A stretch of DNA of 64,000 nt, taken from Bursaphelenchus xylophilus (Eukaryota > Nematoda > Chromadorea > Rhabditida > Aphelenchoididae). Shown piece after piece: positions 1 to 12,700 of this stretch. Made by a program: the position numbers and the translations under genes. The first letter of the stretch is position 1. Every line of letters begins with the position of its first letter. The stretch is taken from assembly GCA_904066235.2 (NCBI GenBank), contig CAJFCV020000002.1, forward strand, positions 2,914,001 to 2,978,000, given 5' to 3'. Below the pieces are notes generated by a model. The model searched no databases and was not told the origin of the DNA. It saw only the letters and a program-made list of their open reading frames with translations.

Positions 1-2339
1 CTGTTCTCTTATCAAGACCAATCTTATGGATTTGGAAGTGAAATTAGTAGGTTAATAAAAGCAACCGAGGCTTCTAACTTATTGTTTTACATATGTACTA
101 CAGTGATACGTGTATGTTAATAAAATACCCTGAAATAGGTGAAAAACCTTCCTAGGGCCCGATTAATCTTATCATTTAAATGAAGATAAAATCCTTACAT
201 CGACGGAGTACTTGCGATTCATCGACGTGTAATGTTCTACACTCCAAATCCACCAGCGGGGATGGACAGCGTTATGGAGTAAAGCCTAAAAAATAAAAGG
301 GTTTACAAGGTAGTCTTTAAAGGTTGAAAAGGCAGCGCACGTCAAAAATAAATTGAGATCTCAAAGTAATACGAATTGGTCGAACGGTTTTTGTGGCCGA
401 CAGAGTAAGTAAATACGGTATTTGGAGGCCTAGCACAGGGAAGGCACAAAAGAAAGATTACTGCAGGTGTCTACGAAGCCTGGAAAAACCGTTGGATCCT
501 CGGCGAGTATTTGGCGGAGACTTTGAAATGACTTGGCAAAGACTTTCAATATCGACGCTTTCTCTAATTTTAGCCACTGCTAACCCCTGTTTTCTTGACC
601 CTGAGCTATTTTAACATAAAAAAAACATCAAAACGTGCTCCAAAAAACGAAGATCCGTGAGCGTTGTCTGGATAATATTACAGTGGTACATGAACATAAA
701 ATACCTCAAAAATAGCGCTAAACTAATCTTCGACCTGCTCTAGGTAACATGTCGTAGCGCCTGCAGCAAGACTTTTTGAGAAAAAAATACGACATTGTTG
801 CAAATAAATTAACTTTTCCATGCTTATGCAATGTTAGAACATCGATCAAAAATAAATAAAAAACAACCATCTCACCAAAAAAAATCATGTCGTGTACTGC
901 GGAGGAGGAGCCGCTATCTCCGCTCTCATTATAAAAATGAATTGCGTCAATTTCGAAAATTTGGTTTGAGAAGATCATTCCCGATCAGTGGCAAAAAATG
1001 ATTCCCAGCGGAATCGAATCAAAATCTAAATTTTTCGTGCGACTTTTTGAGCGAAAGACTTAATGGACGCTCCAAAGCCGATCCCAATCAATCGGTTTCA
1101 AACAGACGTTTTTTCGATTGTTTTTATGCGAGAAGACGGTTGATAAGACTGATTGATTTGCTGCAAGAAAATAATTTGAATGGGGGAGAAAAAGGTGGGA
1201 TTCAAAAAAGAAAGGTTTTTTTGCATAAAAACTGGAAGTGTCGCAGGGGTAAATATTGCATATTAAATATTACGAGGCCTTCCGGAGAGTCGCTGGGGTG
1301 ATTTTCGCGGCAAGCACTGTGCGAAAACAGGTTTTTCACTGTGCAATGACTTTTTTCGCACAGTGCAAACGCAAAAAATCAGTCCGGTGACTTTACGAAC
1401 GGAGTAGTTTTGCATAATGTGTATAAATGTTAGATTTTCTTCACAGTGCTCGAAGTGCGACGCTCCGATTTTGAAAAAACTGGGCAGTAAATTGAGACTA
1501 CTGGTTCTAAAGAGACATGCGAAACTACCAGATTGCGCTCTACAGAAACTAACCTGAAAGATGTGCCACAACGGCAACAGTAGGCTTATTTCTAATGAAT
1601 TAGGCCTGTCTAACGACGAAACTGTTTACCAAAATTTTCGTAAACTGGATGGACATTTTCTCCGGAGCCGAGTTTGACCGGGAAATTATTTTAGAGGCCG
1701 TTAATGACAGTTTTGGACTGCAGTGAGCCGAGAAGGCCTGAATCCCCTAGAAAACCCCTAAACACACCTTCTGCAGGAGAAATGATAAAAAGTTTTCCGT
1801 TTTCGAGAAGTTTAGTCATCAAACTTTCATAATTTGAAGCTCATTATCTACATATCAAGTCATTTATAAAAAAAGGGTGCGAATAATAAAAGTTCGCTCA
1901 ATTTTCTTTTCCGATTTAGAAAAAGCATTAGCGTCCAATTTTTAAAATGCCTGTAGGATCAGGGTCAGGTGGGATGGCTTATCTTTTAGGCGTGGGGTTT
2001 TTGTAGGGCCGACACCAAAATTCCCTTGAACAGAACTTGACTGATAAAGAAGGCCCTGCAAGAACGAGATGATTTTTCGATTGGTATGTAGCGGAAGTAT
2101 TAACTGGAAATTTCTTGAAACCCAAAATACATTTTTTTGACGACGGAGGGGAAAAAAGTTTCAAAAGGGGGGTGTAGGACGCCCAAATTTTCTTTAAAAT
2201 ATTTTGAGCTCCCATCGCAGCATGGTAACACGCTAATTACTAAAGATTTTAGCTTGTGCTTTGTAGACGCAGCTGAGAAACTCAACAATCTTTACGGCTT
2301 TTTTTAGTTTCGCGTAGAAGAAAGGGTGTTTTTTTGATA
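1..2339. other. intergenic, degenerate repeats, no gene seen
   Basis: No exon with splice signals and coding-like composition was found on either strand. The stretch holds remnants of the repeat families described elsewhere: a GCACTGTGC motif near 1314 next to a CCGGAGAGTCGC end (TIR-D type), and a GTGCGACGC end near 1455 (TIR-B type). The reading frames present are short and run through these repeats, so they are not called as genes. Confidence 0.6.
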
Positions 2340-2505
2340 CTAGTCTGTTTGCAGAGTCGCTGAGTTGATCTTCGCGTTTGCACTGTGCAGAAAAAGTCAG
2401 TGCGAGCGACAGCCCAAAAAAGCCTATGGCACGATGCAAAAAGCAAGAAATCGCAAGTGCAAAGCAAACTTTTGTTTTCGCGCGGTGCATGTCGCCGAAA
2501 TCCCC
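2340..2505. mobile_element. TIR-D MITE copy, decayed
   Basis: The left end resembles CTAGTCYGTCCGGAAAGTCGC and is followed by GCACTGTGC. The right part carries the complementary GTGCATGTCGCC. It keeps the same internal order as the intact copy at 57133-57326 but has lost much of its right end. Confidence 0.55.
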
Positions 2506-2593
2506 CTTAAAACCCAAATAAGCGCTTTCTATAACGAATAATTTTTTCTTTCTTCCAACTTATCTTACAAAGGTATGGGTATATATACATGTG

Positions 2594-3036
2594 CTAGTCG
2601 TTCCAGAAAGTACGTAGATTATTCTCGGCATTTTTTCGCACCGCATGGTGCTTGTTGCGTGACGCGAACCTTTTCGTTTTGCACGGTGCAATTTCATTTT
2701 CCGGTTCAAAAATTTGCGCCGGCTCCGGCAGAAAAGCCTGCGTCGCTGCGATACTGCACTTGCACGGCGCACGGCAACCTGAAGTGTTTCCTGGCTCCTT
2801 TCGACACTTCGCCCATTTTGTATCGGTTGAAATCAAACGAAATGTCACAAAACAATTTTTCGTGGGTTTTTCCGACCGAAAAATATTTTTCTCGGAATTA
2901 TTTTATTTCTTTTGTCAATTTTGGCACTACGTTTGGACGAAACTCAAAAGTGGGCGGGAAACATTTTTCTTCTATTTCGGGTTGCCGTGCGGCGCGGCCT
3001 ACTACGAAAAGTTTACGCACTTTCTGGAACGACTAG
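2594..3036. mobile_element. TIR-C MITE, full-length copy
   Basis: The left end CTAGTCGTTCCAGAAAGT and the right end ACTTTCTGGAACGACTAG are reverse complements, giving an element of about 443 bp. The inside carries GCACGGTGC palindromes next to both ends. Frames that look open across it are only translations of the inverted repeat. No transposase is visible. Confidence 0.8.
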
Positions 3037-3839
3037 TAGGTGTTCCCAAATTATACAAAACGTGATTTCCCTGCTTGAACAGCTCTCCTTGGAAATGTCG
3101 CTCACCATAAATTTGAAGCACTGTCAGGGTCACAAGCAGTATCTTTCTCACAGCGCAATGACAATTATTCACAACTCTCCAGACAGACATCAAAACTCAA
3201 ATTCTAATTAAACCTCACTCATCAACGAATAAGGAAAACTCATTGTTTTTGCGACAGGCAAACAAAAACAGATTATTAAAGCCGGACACGCGCCTTTTTT
3301 TATTGTACCACTCAATGTCATCAGCACAAAAATGAACAAAAAAAGTCTGCCAAACCCGAGAAAACTCCTCGAATCCAATTGAGGGGAAAACGACGACTCT
3401 TGCCCTCAGGCGTAATGTTCTGATAAGATTTCACGGCTTCTAAATATAACCTTTCGCTCAAGCCTGTTTCTTGAAACTTTCGGACAATAAAAGTCCTTAT
3501 CATTCGATGAAAAAATGCTTGGTGCTTCTCCCCTTAGGGCTTTCGTCAGGCTTATGAAGTGGAGAAAAGGAGGTGTGTGAAGGTAAAATACAAGAAAATT
3601 ACTGAGTCATTCTTTGTCCTGAAGACGGAAGATTCTTTAAAGACATGAAGTTTATTACTGTCATCGGCCCCACGGCTTGCTGAATATTAGGTTGGACGGA
3701 ATGTCCGGTTTTTTACTGCTTCTATAGATCAACGACAGTCAATGTCTGAGAAGGCTTACATTAGTTAATACTATTAGAATTTTCATAAAGTACGTGGACT
3801 TCTGCACCGTGCCTATTTCAAAAATTTTTGGCATTTTCT
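3037..3839. other. intergenic, no gene seen
   Basis: AT-rich sequence without recognisable coding exons. Near 3775-3815 there is one end of a TIR-C-like element (TTTTCATAAAGTACGTGGAC) followed by GCACCGTGC. Confidence 0.5.
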
Positions 3840-3991
3840 ATCAATCTGTCGAGAAAATAGTGAGCACAATGTCGCTGCGATCGCTTCGCTGAAGTGAAAA
3901 GCAATTTGATTTTGTTGCAATTTGATTCATTTTCTCGGAAACCATGCCATTTTCGATGCAACAGAGTGCTAGGCTTCCTCGACAGGCTGAT
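3840..3991. mobile_element. TIR-A MITE, GAGCAC subfamily
   Basis: The left end reads ATCAATCTGTCGAGAAAATA and the right end CTTCCTCGACAGGCTGAT. The interior has the CTTCGCTGAAGTGAAAAGCA block typical of the GAGCAC subfamily. Confidence 0.75.
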
Positions 3992-4769
3992 ACTAGTCGC
4001 GCCATAAAATCCTGACACATGCACCTTGCATTTTTGTTCTTGTTTTGCACCCCCGTTTTTGCACTAGCGAAATGCACTTTCGTACAAGCTCGCTCTAATT
4101 TTCTCGCGTCCCAGGACTTTATGGCGCGAGTAGTATCTGACATTAATCCTCGTTGGACTTCTCGTTTCAAAAATGACAGAAGAAAATCTGTGTGAGATGG
4201 ACTATAAATCCGTTGATAACCAACGGACGGATGATCTACCGGCCACTACGATCTTCAAGCATCTGGGAGCTTGCTACAAGAGTAATCCATCAAAAGCACA
4301 AAGGGCTGCTGAAACGGCATTCAAACTCTTTGTTGCAGCCGAGACTTCAAAATTTGTTTCCTCGACATTTATAGCCTTGTTTCTCGATGTCAGGAATCTA
4401 CCAACTTCTATGTTTTACTTTGATTATTAAAGCTTTTACCATGCCGGCAACGGGAGTACCCAGTGTAACGCTCAGAAAGGTGCATGAACATTTGTCCCGC
4501 ACCGTGCGCATGAAGCACCTCATTTTGCACCGTACATTTGTATATTTTTTTTTAACCACTGTGCTTTCAAATATCATAGCGGCGCAAGCTTTTCCTAGCT
4601 GCGTCGGCGCTTTTTGCTTTGCAAAAGTCGCGACGACGAAGCTGAAAAACCCTACGCCGCGGCGATGTTTCAATTCCACGTTGCAAAAGGTCAACTGCAC
4701 AGTGCGGAAAGCTTGCGACAAAAAGTCTATGCACTTTATAAAAAACGCTATTTAACATGTAGGGTAAGC

Positions 4770-4985
4770 TGGATCCACAAACTTTTCCCTCCGCATCCGC
4801 AAAGAATGGCCGCGAAACGAAAACGGGGCGGGACTTCACGTGAAACACAACGAAAGGCGGGGTCCATTTCCCCGCAAACAACCGCCTCGCCCTCCTTGGC
4901 CCCACTCTCTTCTGGCCCTGCAATTCGGGCAGATGATTCAGCCGCCCGCTTCAGGAGATTTCTGTTTCGCTCTATGAACTGACCA
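4770..4985. other. GC-richer unique island in repeats
   Basis: This block is clearly less AT-rich than its flanks and carries none of the dispersed repeat motifs. It has open frames on both strands but no convincing splice sites or known domain. It may be a conserved non-coding element or an isolated exon; neither is proven. Confidence 0.35.
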
Positions 4986-5084
4986 ATATTCCACTTTAAT
5001 CATCATAAAGCTGCCTTTATTTACAGATACTTTTTTTGTATTGTAATTTTTTTGATGTGTTAAAACGAAATTTTTTGAGGATTA

Positions 5085-5375
5085 CTGGACTTTTCAGAGT
5101 GTTCATAGACTTTTGTTGCCTTTTATTGGGAACGCACGGTGCATTTTGACTTTTTCCCCTGGTTTTCGCTGTACCGTGCATTTTGTTGTTTTTCGCACAG
5201 TGCAGACTTGAAAAAGCGGTTTGCAGAAACCGCAGCAACATAGCTGGGAAAGCTTTGCGTCGCGGCGATATTTGCGGTGCAAAAAATAACAGTGCACGGT
5301 GCAAATTGGGCTTTGCACCGTGCATTTTACATAGCGACAAAAAGTCTACGAACTTTATGAAAATACTTGGAAAGC
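5085..5375. mobile_element. TIR-C MITE copy
   Basis: Ends GTTCATAGACTTTTGTTGCC (left) and GCGACAAAAAGTCTACGAAC (right) are near-complementary. Between them lie several GCACNGTGC palindromes (CGCACGGTGC, GCACAGTGC, GCACCGTGC). Confidence 0.65.
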
Positions 5376-5704
5376 GTATAACACAGTAATATTTTATTTT
5401 CCGTCGCAATTTGAAGGAAGTTTTTGATAGATTTAGGATCTTTTCCTTGAGTTTTGTGACTTTTTGATTTAATTTTCACAAGATATTTCTCATAAGGGTG
5501 GTATTATGATGATATTGTGAACAAGCTGAAGACAGCGCATTTCAGAAAGGGCCAAGAGTTTTCGATCGAAGTTTGGGGAAATTTTTTAAATTTTTTCGAA
5601 AAGTTTCATAATCGTTGTTCTTACCGTCAATGGTATCAAAGATATAGGCAAAAAGTGTTTTTTCCCTCTGCTCTCCGTCTTCCTCGTACTCTCTCGGCCG
5701 CAAA

Positions 5705-5850
5705 GACCGTTCAATATCTTGGCTGTCTCTGCAAAGCGCGAGCTAAAATTTTCAGAAATTGAAAATGTGGCCTATGCCCAAAATGTCTGGAAAATTTGAA
5801 GAAAATCTGAGCGTGGCACTTGATGTACTTCCCCTGTAAATAAAAATAAA
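5705..5850. mobile_element. TIR-B element, right half only
   Basis: It contains the characteristic internal text GCGCGAGCTAAAATTTTCAG, then GTGGCCTATGCCCAAAATGT, and ends in CTGAGCGTGGCACTTGATGT, matching the right half of the copy at 31028-31478. The left end is absent. Confidence 0.6.
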
Positions 5851-6087
5851 AAAAAAGCTTTTTATTGTTCCAATAATATTTGCAGTTCTTTTTGCCGCTT
5901 CCATCCAAACTTGTGTTCATTTAGTGTCGTCATCCGTCGGCACGCAATGGTCCTTAAATTGCGAAAACCTTTTCTTGTATTAATATCGGAAATGGAGGGG
6001 GCTAAATTGGACAAGACGATCTTTGAAGGTTGATTTTAATTGGGCGGAGAGTTAATTAGTGAAAATCTAGATGCGAAAAAATGTGTT

Positions 6088-6234
6088 ATCAGTCTGTCGG
6101 GAAAATAACGTTGATCTTCGCAGCAATGTGTTTTGCCTTGTCGAAAAAAGGGCGTCGCGGGCAGAATCCTAGCCGTCGCAAAGTGATGATATGTCCAAGG
6201 CGAGCCGACCCCGTTATTTTTCCGACACAGCGAT
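6088..6234. mobile_element. TIR-A MITE, decayed copy
   Basis: Starts TATCAGTCTGTCGGGAAAAT and ends TTATTTTTCCGACACAGCGA before TA. TA is present on both sides, consistent with a TA target duplication. Confidence 0.75.
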
Positions 6235-6243
6235 AAAAAATTC

Positions 6244-6664
6244 TAACAAGGAAAGTACTTCTATGGGGTATGGAGTTGCAGGTCGTGACTTATTTGTAAA
6301 AATTAGCTGCCTAATTTTGGTTTGTAAGGGTGAAAAAATCCTCTGAACTTTTCTCGCAACACCATGGAATTTTCTACACTGGAACTACTAATTAAGGTGT
6401 AGTATAAATTAAATTTGATATTTTTGGGCTTGTCAAGACACCAGAGTTTACATTAGCTCAAAGACAAGCATCTGATTTGGTAAAAATTTGGTCAAAAAGG
6501 CACTTGCATGGTGTTTCGAGAAAAGTTACGAGGGTTTTTTCACCCTTACAAATCAAAATTAGGCAGCTAATTTTTACATATTCTGAATCAGAAAAATTTT
6601 GCGAATTTTTTGGTATATGCCACGACCTGTAACTCCTTACCCCATAGAAGTACTTTCCTTGTAA
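6244..6664. mobile_element. TIR-F palindromic MITE
   Basis: The left arm (TAACAAGGAAAGTACTTCTA, then TGGGGTATGGAGTTGCAGGT) is the near-complement of the right arm ending ATAGAAGTACTTTCCTTG. The arms continue through a shared block containing TTAGGCAGCTAATTTTTAC, so most of the 420 bp could fold as one long hairpin. No coding capacity. Confidence 0.8.
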
Positions 6665-7234
6665 AAAGTTCAAAAAACGATTTTTCTGGGATATTCAATT
6701 ACAGGGTAAAATACGCAATACATTGACGATATGAAATTTGTTGTTTTACTGTCAAAGCCCAGATTGTTAGGGTTTTGTTGCATGCCGGTTGCTGTTAGCA
6801 TTGTAATGCTCCAAAAAGCAATTCTTGAGGTGACTAAGTTTGTCCGTTTTAGCCCTAAAATGTTAGCCGAAGTTTGATGACCAAAAATTTTTGAAAAAAT
6901 CAAAAAACATTTTTTTTATTTTCCGCCTAAGAAGCTCGACTTTTTAAGCGAAAAACGTGCTAAAAAAATTTCTTTTTCCAAAAAATTTTATTTTTAATTT
7001 TCTCCCCAATAAATAAATAGAAAGTTCCAAACGTTCCATTCCCCTCAATTTCCCACTAAAAGCCCTTCTCCAAATTCGTAAATTCGAAACATTTCTTTTT
7101 TTGTCATGCAATTTAAAACACCTTTTCTCGGATCAGCCCTCCCATTTGCCTCCTCCCGTTCTTTTCCGGAGTTAGCTGCCCCATTAACTCATTTGATTTC
7201 CTGTCGCAAAAAAAGTGCAATGTAAACAAAAAAT

Positions 7235-7560
7235 TTGAGATTTTTTTATTTATTTATTTATGGGAAGATGGATTTTTTTCTGATTTTTCTTGGTGAAAAA
7301 AAAATTAAATATTTTTTTACAATTTTTGAAATAAATTTACTTTTTTTATTTTTTTCAGGCAAAATTTTGATTTTTCTTTCTATTTATGGAAGAAATCTAA
7401 TTTTTTTATTGATTTTTTTGGTGAAAAAAATGAAAATATTTTTTTATTCTTTTAATTTTATTTTTTTTAATAAAAAATATTTGCGATCTTTTATTTATTT
7501 ATGGAAAAACGGATTTTTTCGATTTTTTTGGTGAAAAAATAAAAATATATTTTCTAAAAA
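7235..7560. repeat. T-rich degenerate tandem repeat, about 3 units
   Basis: Three diverged copies (near 7235, 7370 and 7485) share the order TTTATTTATGG, then GGATTTTTTTC-like, then TTTTTGGTGAAAAAA, with a period of about 115-135 bp. The open frame through it is a by-product of poly-T. Confidence 0.6.
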
Positions 7561-8247
7561 GGTCTTACAATTTTTTATTTTTCAGAGATTTTTTTCCAAT
7601 ATTTTTTGTTGGCGTCAGGTGGTGGTTGATAACACAGTGGCGATAAGTACTACTTTTTACCAAAATTTACAACACCTTCCGCTTGTAAACGAGAAACGAT
7701 TTTTGAGGCACCGAAAGGAGTTTTGGAGGGGAATAAGGGGCTTTACTTTGAAACTTATATAAAAACATAAGATTTGATTGGGAAATTCTAAGAAAACTTG
7801 AACGAAACTTTTATGAGGATGTTTGACAAGGTATTCATAACATTTTTACCTCGCTTTTTACAGGATTTATAAGGATTTTTGGTCTAAAATGTAAAAAAAA
7901 AATTTTTGATTTTTTAACGCAAAATTGAAAATAAAAAATGTAGAATTTTTTTCAGCAAGTCGAAACAAAAACTAGACTTTTTTTTTTTTGATTTTTTGGT
8001 AAAAAAATAGAATTTGATAATAAAATCTGGTGTAAACTACACATTTTCTCAAAAAAGTCTCTTTTCGTCAAAGAAATCGCTTTAAATTTCACTGGTTTTT
8101 TCCTGCCGACTCTTCTACATTATGCACAATAAAGTTTCAAAAAATTCTATGTGTTTTTCAAAAAAATTTAAAAAAATTTTAGCCTGCAGTCTGCAGATTT
8201 TTACATTTTTTATTTTTTTCACCTTCTTTATCTTCAATTTTTTTGTG

Positions 8248-8390
8248 TCAGTCTGTCGGGAAAGTAATGAGCACTCTGTCGCTCCGAAAATCGCTAGCAA
8301 ATGAAGTGTGTCGCGGCTAAATCAAATTGCTTTTCACTTCAGCGAGTCGGCGCAGCGACATTGTGCTCATTATTTTCCCGACAGACTGAT
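8248..8390. mobile_element. TIR-A MITE, GAGCAC subfamily, well preserved
   Basis: Left end TCAGTCTGTCGGGAAAGTAA and right end TTATTTTCCCGACAGACTGA are nearly perfect complements. The interior reads GAGCACTCTGTCGC, a central block with CTTTTCACTTCAGCGA, then GTGCTCATT. Confidence 0.9.
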
Positions 8391-8726
8391 AAATTGAAAT
8401 TAGATTTTTCTTCGAATTCTTTTCTATTTTTACCAAGTCTTCTGACTCATTGCACGCTCATTTTTTCGCACTTTTTTCTGAATTTCAAATTTTTTCTTGT
8501 CATTTGACAAAAATTTGAAAAAAATAAACAAAAACGCCCCTATCTTTTGTCGGAACAAAAGTCAACCGCATCCGAATTCCTTTTGTAAAATTTCCGACGC
8601 CACTGTTTCAGAAATGCTGACATTTTTGGAGGGCCAGCTACTGACTATCGAAAAGCCATTTTCGGAAAAAATGGGGGTTTCATCTTTTCGTAACTTAACT
8701 TTTATTATGGGAGAAATCGAAGACTT

Positions 8727-8882
8727 ATCAGTGTGTCGGGAAAATAATGTGGATTTTTCGCGCTTTCAAATCGCTGATTATCGCGTTGCGAGAACAAATT
8801 CGGCTGCCGAATTTTTCCGCGACACCGACGAGACGATACATGTTGCTGCGACAAATCCACGTTATTTTCCTGACAGACCGAC
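8727..8882. mobile_element. TIR-A MITE, GTGGATTT subfamily
   Basis: Left end ATCAGTGTGTCGGGAAAATA is followed by ATGTGGATTT; the right end has AATCCACGTTATTTTCCTGA. This internal pair marks the second subfamily. A TIR-B element follows within about 10 bp. Confidence 0.8.
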
Positions 8883-8891
8883 AGCTGAAAG

Positions 8892-9199
8892 AGAAGTACT
8901 CCAAGTGCGACGCTCAAATTTTTCTTCAAGTTTTGCACACGACTTGGGAATAGGCCCCATATCAATTCCTGAAAATTTTAGCTCGCGCTTAGCAGGGGCA
9001 GCCGAGATATTCAACGGTCTTTGCGCCGAGAGAGTACGCGAAATGATACCCACTTTTCGGTAGTATCTTTGTCAGTTCGGCGTGGAAAGATCAACTTCGA
9101 CCTTTTGAAGAAACATTACGCTCTATGGTATAAAAGGGCTGTATAGGAAAATTTTGATAAGCTTTAAACAAAATCTGAGCGTTGCGCATGGAGTAGTTT
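8892..9199. mobile_element. TIR-B element copy
   Basis: Begins AAGTACTCCAAGTGCGACGC, passes through GAAAATTTTAGCTCGCGCTT and CGAGATATTCAACGGTC, and ends near CTGAGCGTTGCGCATGGAGT. An open + frame crosses it but has no gene-like features. Confidence 0.7.
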
Positions 9200-9407
9200 T
9201 CAGAAAAAATTACCTTTTATGGAGACGCAATTTATCCACCTCTACGGCAGATGTGGGTATGTAATAATCTTCATGCCAAAATTCGCAAAAAATCACACAT
9301 TTTTTTCCAATTTTCGACCAAACACCCGTCATTTGGATGTAGTCATAGTCACTGTCCTCAAGGACTACTCCTCTTTTGGCCATACCCATAAAAATTTTTA
9401 TTTAGTT

Positions 9408-9539
9408 ATCAGTCTGTCGAGAAAATAATGAGCACAATGTAGCTGAGCCGATCGTGTCGCTAAAGTATTTAAAAAGCAATTTTTGATTTTGTCTTTTTTT
9501 GATGCGACAGAGAGCTCATGATTTTCCCGACAGGCAGAT
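9408..9539. mobile_element. TIR-A MITE, GAGCAC subfamily
   Basis: Left end ATCAGTCTGTCGAGAAAATA and right end GATTTTCCCGACAGGCAGAT, flanked by TA. The middle is shortened relative to the 8248 copy. A further lone left end of this family lies at 9637-9660. Confidence 0.75.
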
Positions 9540-9774
9540 ATCCTTTCCCTTGCTCTCTAGGCCGTTTGTTTATTCAAACATGACATCAAAATTTGAGTCA
9601 ATTCGAGACAAAACGCTAATATGCATGTAAATAATATCAGCCTGTCGGGAAAATAGTGACGAAACTACTTTCAACTATGTTTTTTCTTCTTTTTTCGTCA
9701 TCATTTTTCTAAAAAAATCCAATTTTTTCGTGGCAAAATACACCTGATCGTCATTGTGTATGTATAAACTTTTC

Positions 9775-9787
9775 CCCCTTCTTCAGA
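9775..9787 (+). promoter_or_regulatory. probable spliced-leader acceptor
   Basis: The pyrimidine tract CCCCCTTCTTCAG ends one base before the ATG at 9788. That spacing is typical of nematode trans-splice acceptors and supports this ATG as the start. Confidence 0.55.
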
Positions 9788-12700
9788 ATGCGATGGCCAT
9801 TATATTTGGCTTGTATTTTATGCAGTCTACATAAAATCGCCGCCAGATACCAATGGAAACGCACCGTGCAGCCGAAGAAATTGGACGAAATAAAGATTCT
9901 CGACTTCGGAGAATCGCTTCGGTTTCAGGCCAATGAAAGTTGGGCCCATCGAAGGACGGAGGTCCTGTGGATGGGTCGGAGAGATTGTGTGGAAGCGCGG
10001 TTTCGAGTGGAGGGGAAACGCACACGGTAAGTCTTTACGGAGGAGTTTTTGTTGGGATTTAGGCAGCCCAAGATGCGAAAAATTCGTTCTAACAAGGAAA
10101 AACATTGCTATACCCCAAGTGCGACGCTCAGATTTTGATGAAACTTGTTTTCTTCTCTCTCCTCTCTCTGCATTTCGCGCTCTCTTTGGTCGGAAATGAT
10201 TGCTGAATATCTCAGATCACCCTTGAAAGCGCGAGCTTAAATTTGGATAGTTCATATGTGGCCTATGCCCAAAATATGTGGCCTATGCCCAAAATATGTG
10301 GCCTATGCCCAAAATATGTGGCCTATGCCCAAAGTTGTGCGCAAATTTTGAAGCAAATCTGAGCGCCGGACTTGGGACACCCATGTTAGTCATCAAAATC
10401 CTGCAAATTTGATGACTAATGAGCGAAAAGAAGGTGGGATTGCGGGTAATATGATATTCTTGGGGTAATAACTTCGTGGTTAAAAAGAAAATAAAAGATC
10501 ATGGTTTGCTTGCGCAAGTCAAATCTCTCTTCAGTTCGCTCTCCCATTTCTCTCGAGAGATTTGCCGGATTTACCACAGGTGAAATTTAAAAATTTGGTC
10601 ATAAATGAGAAGCAAAGAGGCGAGGAATTTTGCTGCGACAAATCCACATTATTTTCCCGACAGACTGACATTAGGATTTCGTTTTGAAGGCAGCATGAAA
10701 TCAGTCAAATTACAGTCAAAATCTCAGAGCAATAAATTGATAGGCACGGAAACATAATTCATTATAGAAGGGTTTGGTCCGACGAGACTTTACTTGGCCA
10801 AGCGACGAGTCGTGAAACCTCGAAAAATGTTTGTTACAGACAGGTTTCGACACATGAGAGTTCGGTGCCGTAGGTGCCTCATTTTTTGTTATCAGTTTGT
10901 CGAGAAAATAATGAACCCTCTGTTGAATAGAAAATCACATCGCTGCCGAGAAAATGTATTTTTGCGGGCGAAATCAAATAACTTTTCACTTCAACGACGC
11001 CACCGGCGCGGCGACATTTTGCTCATTATTTACCCGACAGACAGATAACTATATAAAAATTTTTACGGGAGGTTCACCATGGTCTAAAATGACTCTAAGA
11101 ATCTTTAAAAATGCACGCTATAGAGAGGTTTTTTGTGTGGTAATCCCTCGCGCGGTGTTTTCATCAAAAAAGCTCATTTATTTTTGTATCAAAAAAGTAT
11201 GTATGTCAAAAATCAGCTCGTATCCTCTCCTCTCATTCCCCCGAGACAACAAACATCAAGCGCACTTTACACATTCTTCCTCCCTAAACATGTGATTCAT
11301 ACAACAACCATTTTTAGCCGGGCTTTTAAAAATATCTTTTGGAATTTGATTATCTTGTCCCAAAGAGAATTTTTTTGAAGCCGATCCGAGAGTTTGTTTT
11401 TCCGTTTCCGCTGGGAATTCAATTTCGATAATTTTCATATGTTTCGGAAACCGGGAAAGGCCATAGGCCGCGGCCGGGGAGATTTTTTTAAAGGATTATT
11501 TTTTGAAAAAAAAATATGAAATGGCTTTGAAAAAAAACGTTAAAAATTTACAAAAATTCAGTCTGTCGGGAAAGTAATGAGGAGAATTTCGTTCCGCTGG
11601 TAGCGTCGCTGAAGTGACAAGCAATTTGATTTTGTCGCAACACAATTCATTTTATCGGCGGCGATGCGATTTTCGATGCGACAAAGTGGTCATTATTTTC
11701 CCGACAAACTGATAGTAAGATTTTTCAACACTATTTTCCCGACAGACAGATCTAGCCTCTTTGGAGGCCCATTTTTTATATCTTTTTTCTGATTTTAAAA
11801 AAATAATTCTCTAAAACACGTTCCTTCTGCTCAAGAATCAACTAATTAGCTCAATTCCAATTATTATCAAGAAATTTCGCCCTCTCAAAATTGTTGAATA
11901 AAAAAATGAAAAAGTAACAACAAAAAAGGCTCTGCTCTGAATGGGCACTTCAAAAGTCTCGAAACAAAAAAAAGAAAAAGATGAGAATGCCTAACGAAGA
12001 TGCTCGGAGGGATTCGTCGTCCTTTCAACTTGCTTTGAAACCACTTTACTTTTTACCTGGCAAAAAGTAATAAAACCCTTTGAAGAAAAGTGAAGCTACC
12101 TAAAAATAAAAAAAAACTGTAAAAAATTTTAATCCGTCTGTCGGGAAAATAATGAGCACTTTTTCGCAGCGAAAATCGCATCGCCGCCGAGAAAATGAAT
12201 TGTGTCGCGACAAAATCAAATTGCTTTTCACTTCAGCGACGTGGCCGGCGAGAGCGAGATGGTGCTTATTATTTTCCCGGCGGGCTGGTAGAACGCAATT
12301 TTTAGAGAGTATTAGTTTTGTATGCAATAAAAAAATTGTCCTTTTTGTCAACCTCCGATCTACAAATCTGGCTGGTTTCTGCTAAGCGCAGGCTAGAAAT
12401 GTCATATATAAGTCTTAATTAATCTAAATTTGTGGCAAGTTTCATCAAGATACATATAGTTGTACTTTAATAAAATTTCAAGCAACTGCCCGGTAAACCT
12501 TTTTTTGTCATTCTCTTTGACCCTCAGAAGCCTTCAACTACCACGCCGTTTCCAAAATGCGTAGACTTTTCGTCGCAAAGCTTTTTGCACAATGCAAAAA
12601 GTGGCAAAATTCACCATGCGCCGCCAAAAAAGTCTCTGCACTTTATGGAACGACTACTATTTCTCTATTGTATTCAAACACTATCTCTTTTTGTTGGCTT

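Noticed and set aside
4614..4982. 122-codon + frame through the GC-richer island
   Set aside because: It begins in TIR-C repeat sequence and shows no known domain; kept only as an unexplained island.
7235..7534. 99-codon Phe/Leu-rich frame resembling a membrane protein
   Set aside because: It is poly-T tandem repeat; the hydrophobicity follows from TTT codons.
8497..9063. 188-codon + frame
   Set aside because: It runs through a TIR-A and a TIR-B element and has no gene signals.
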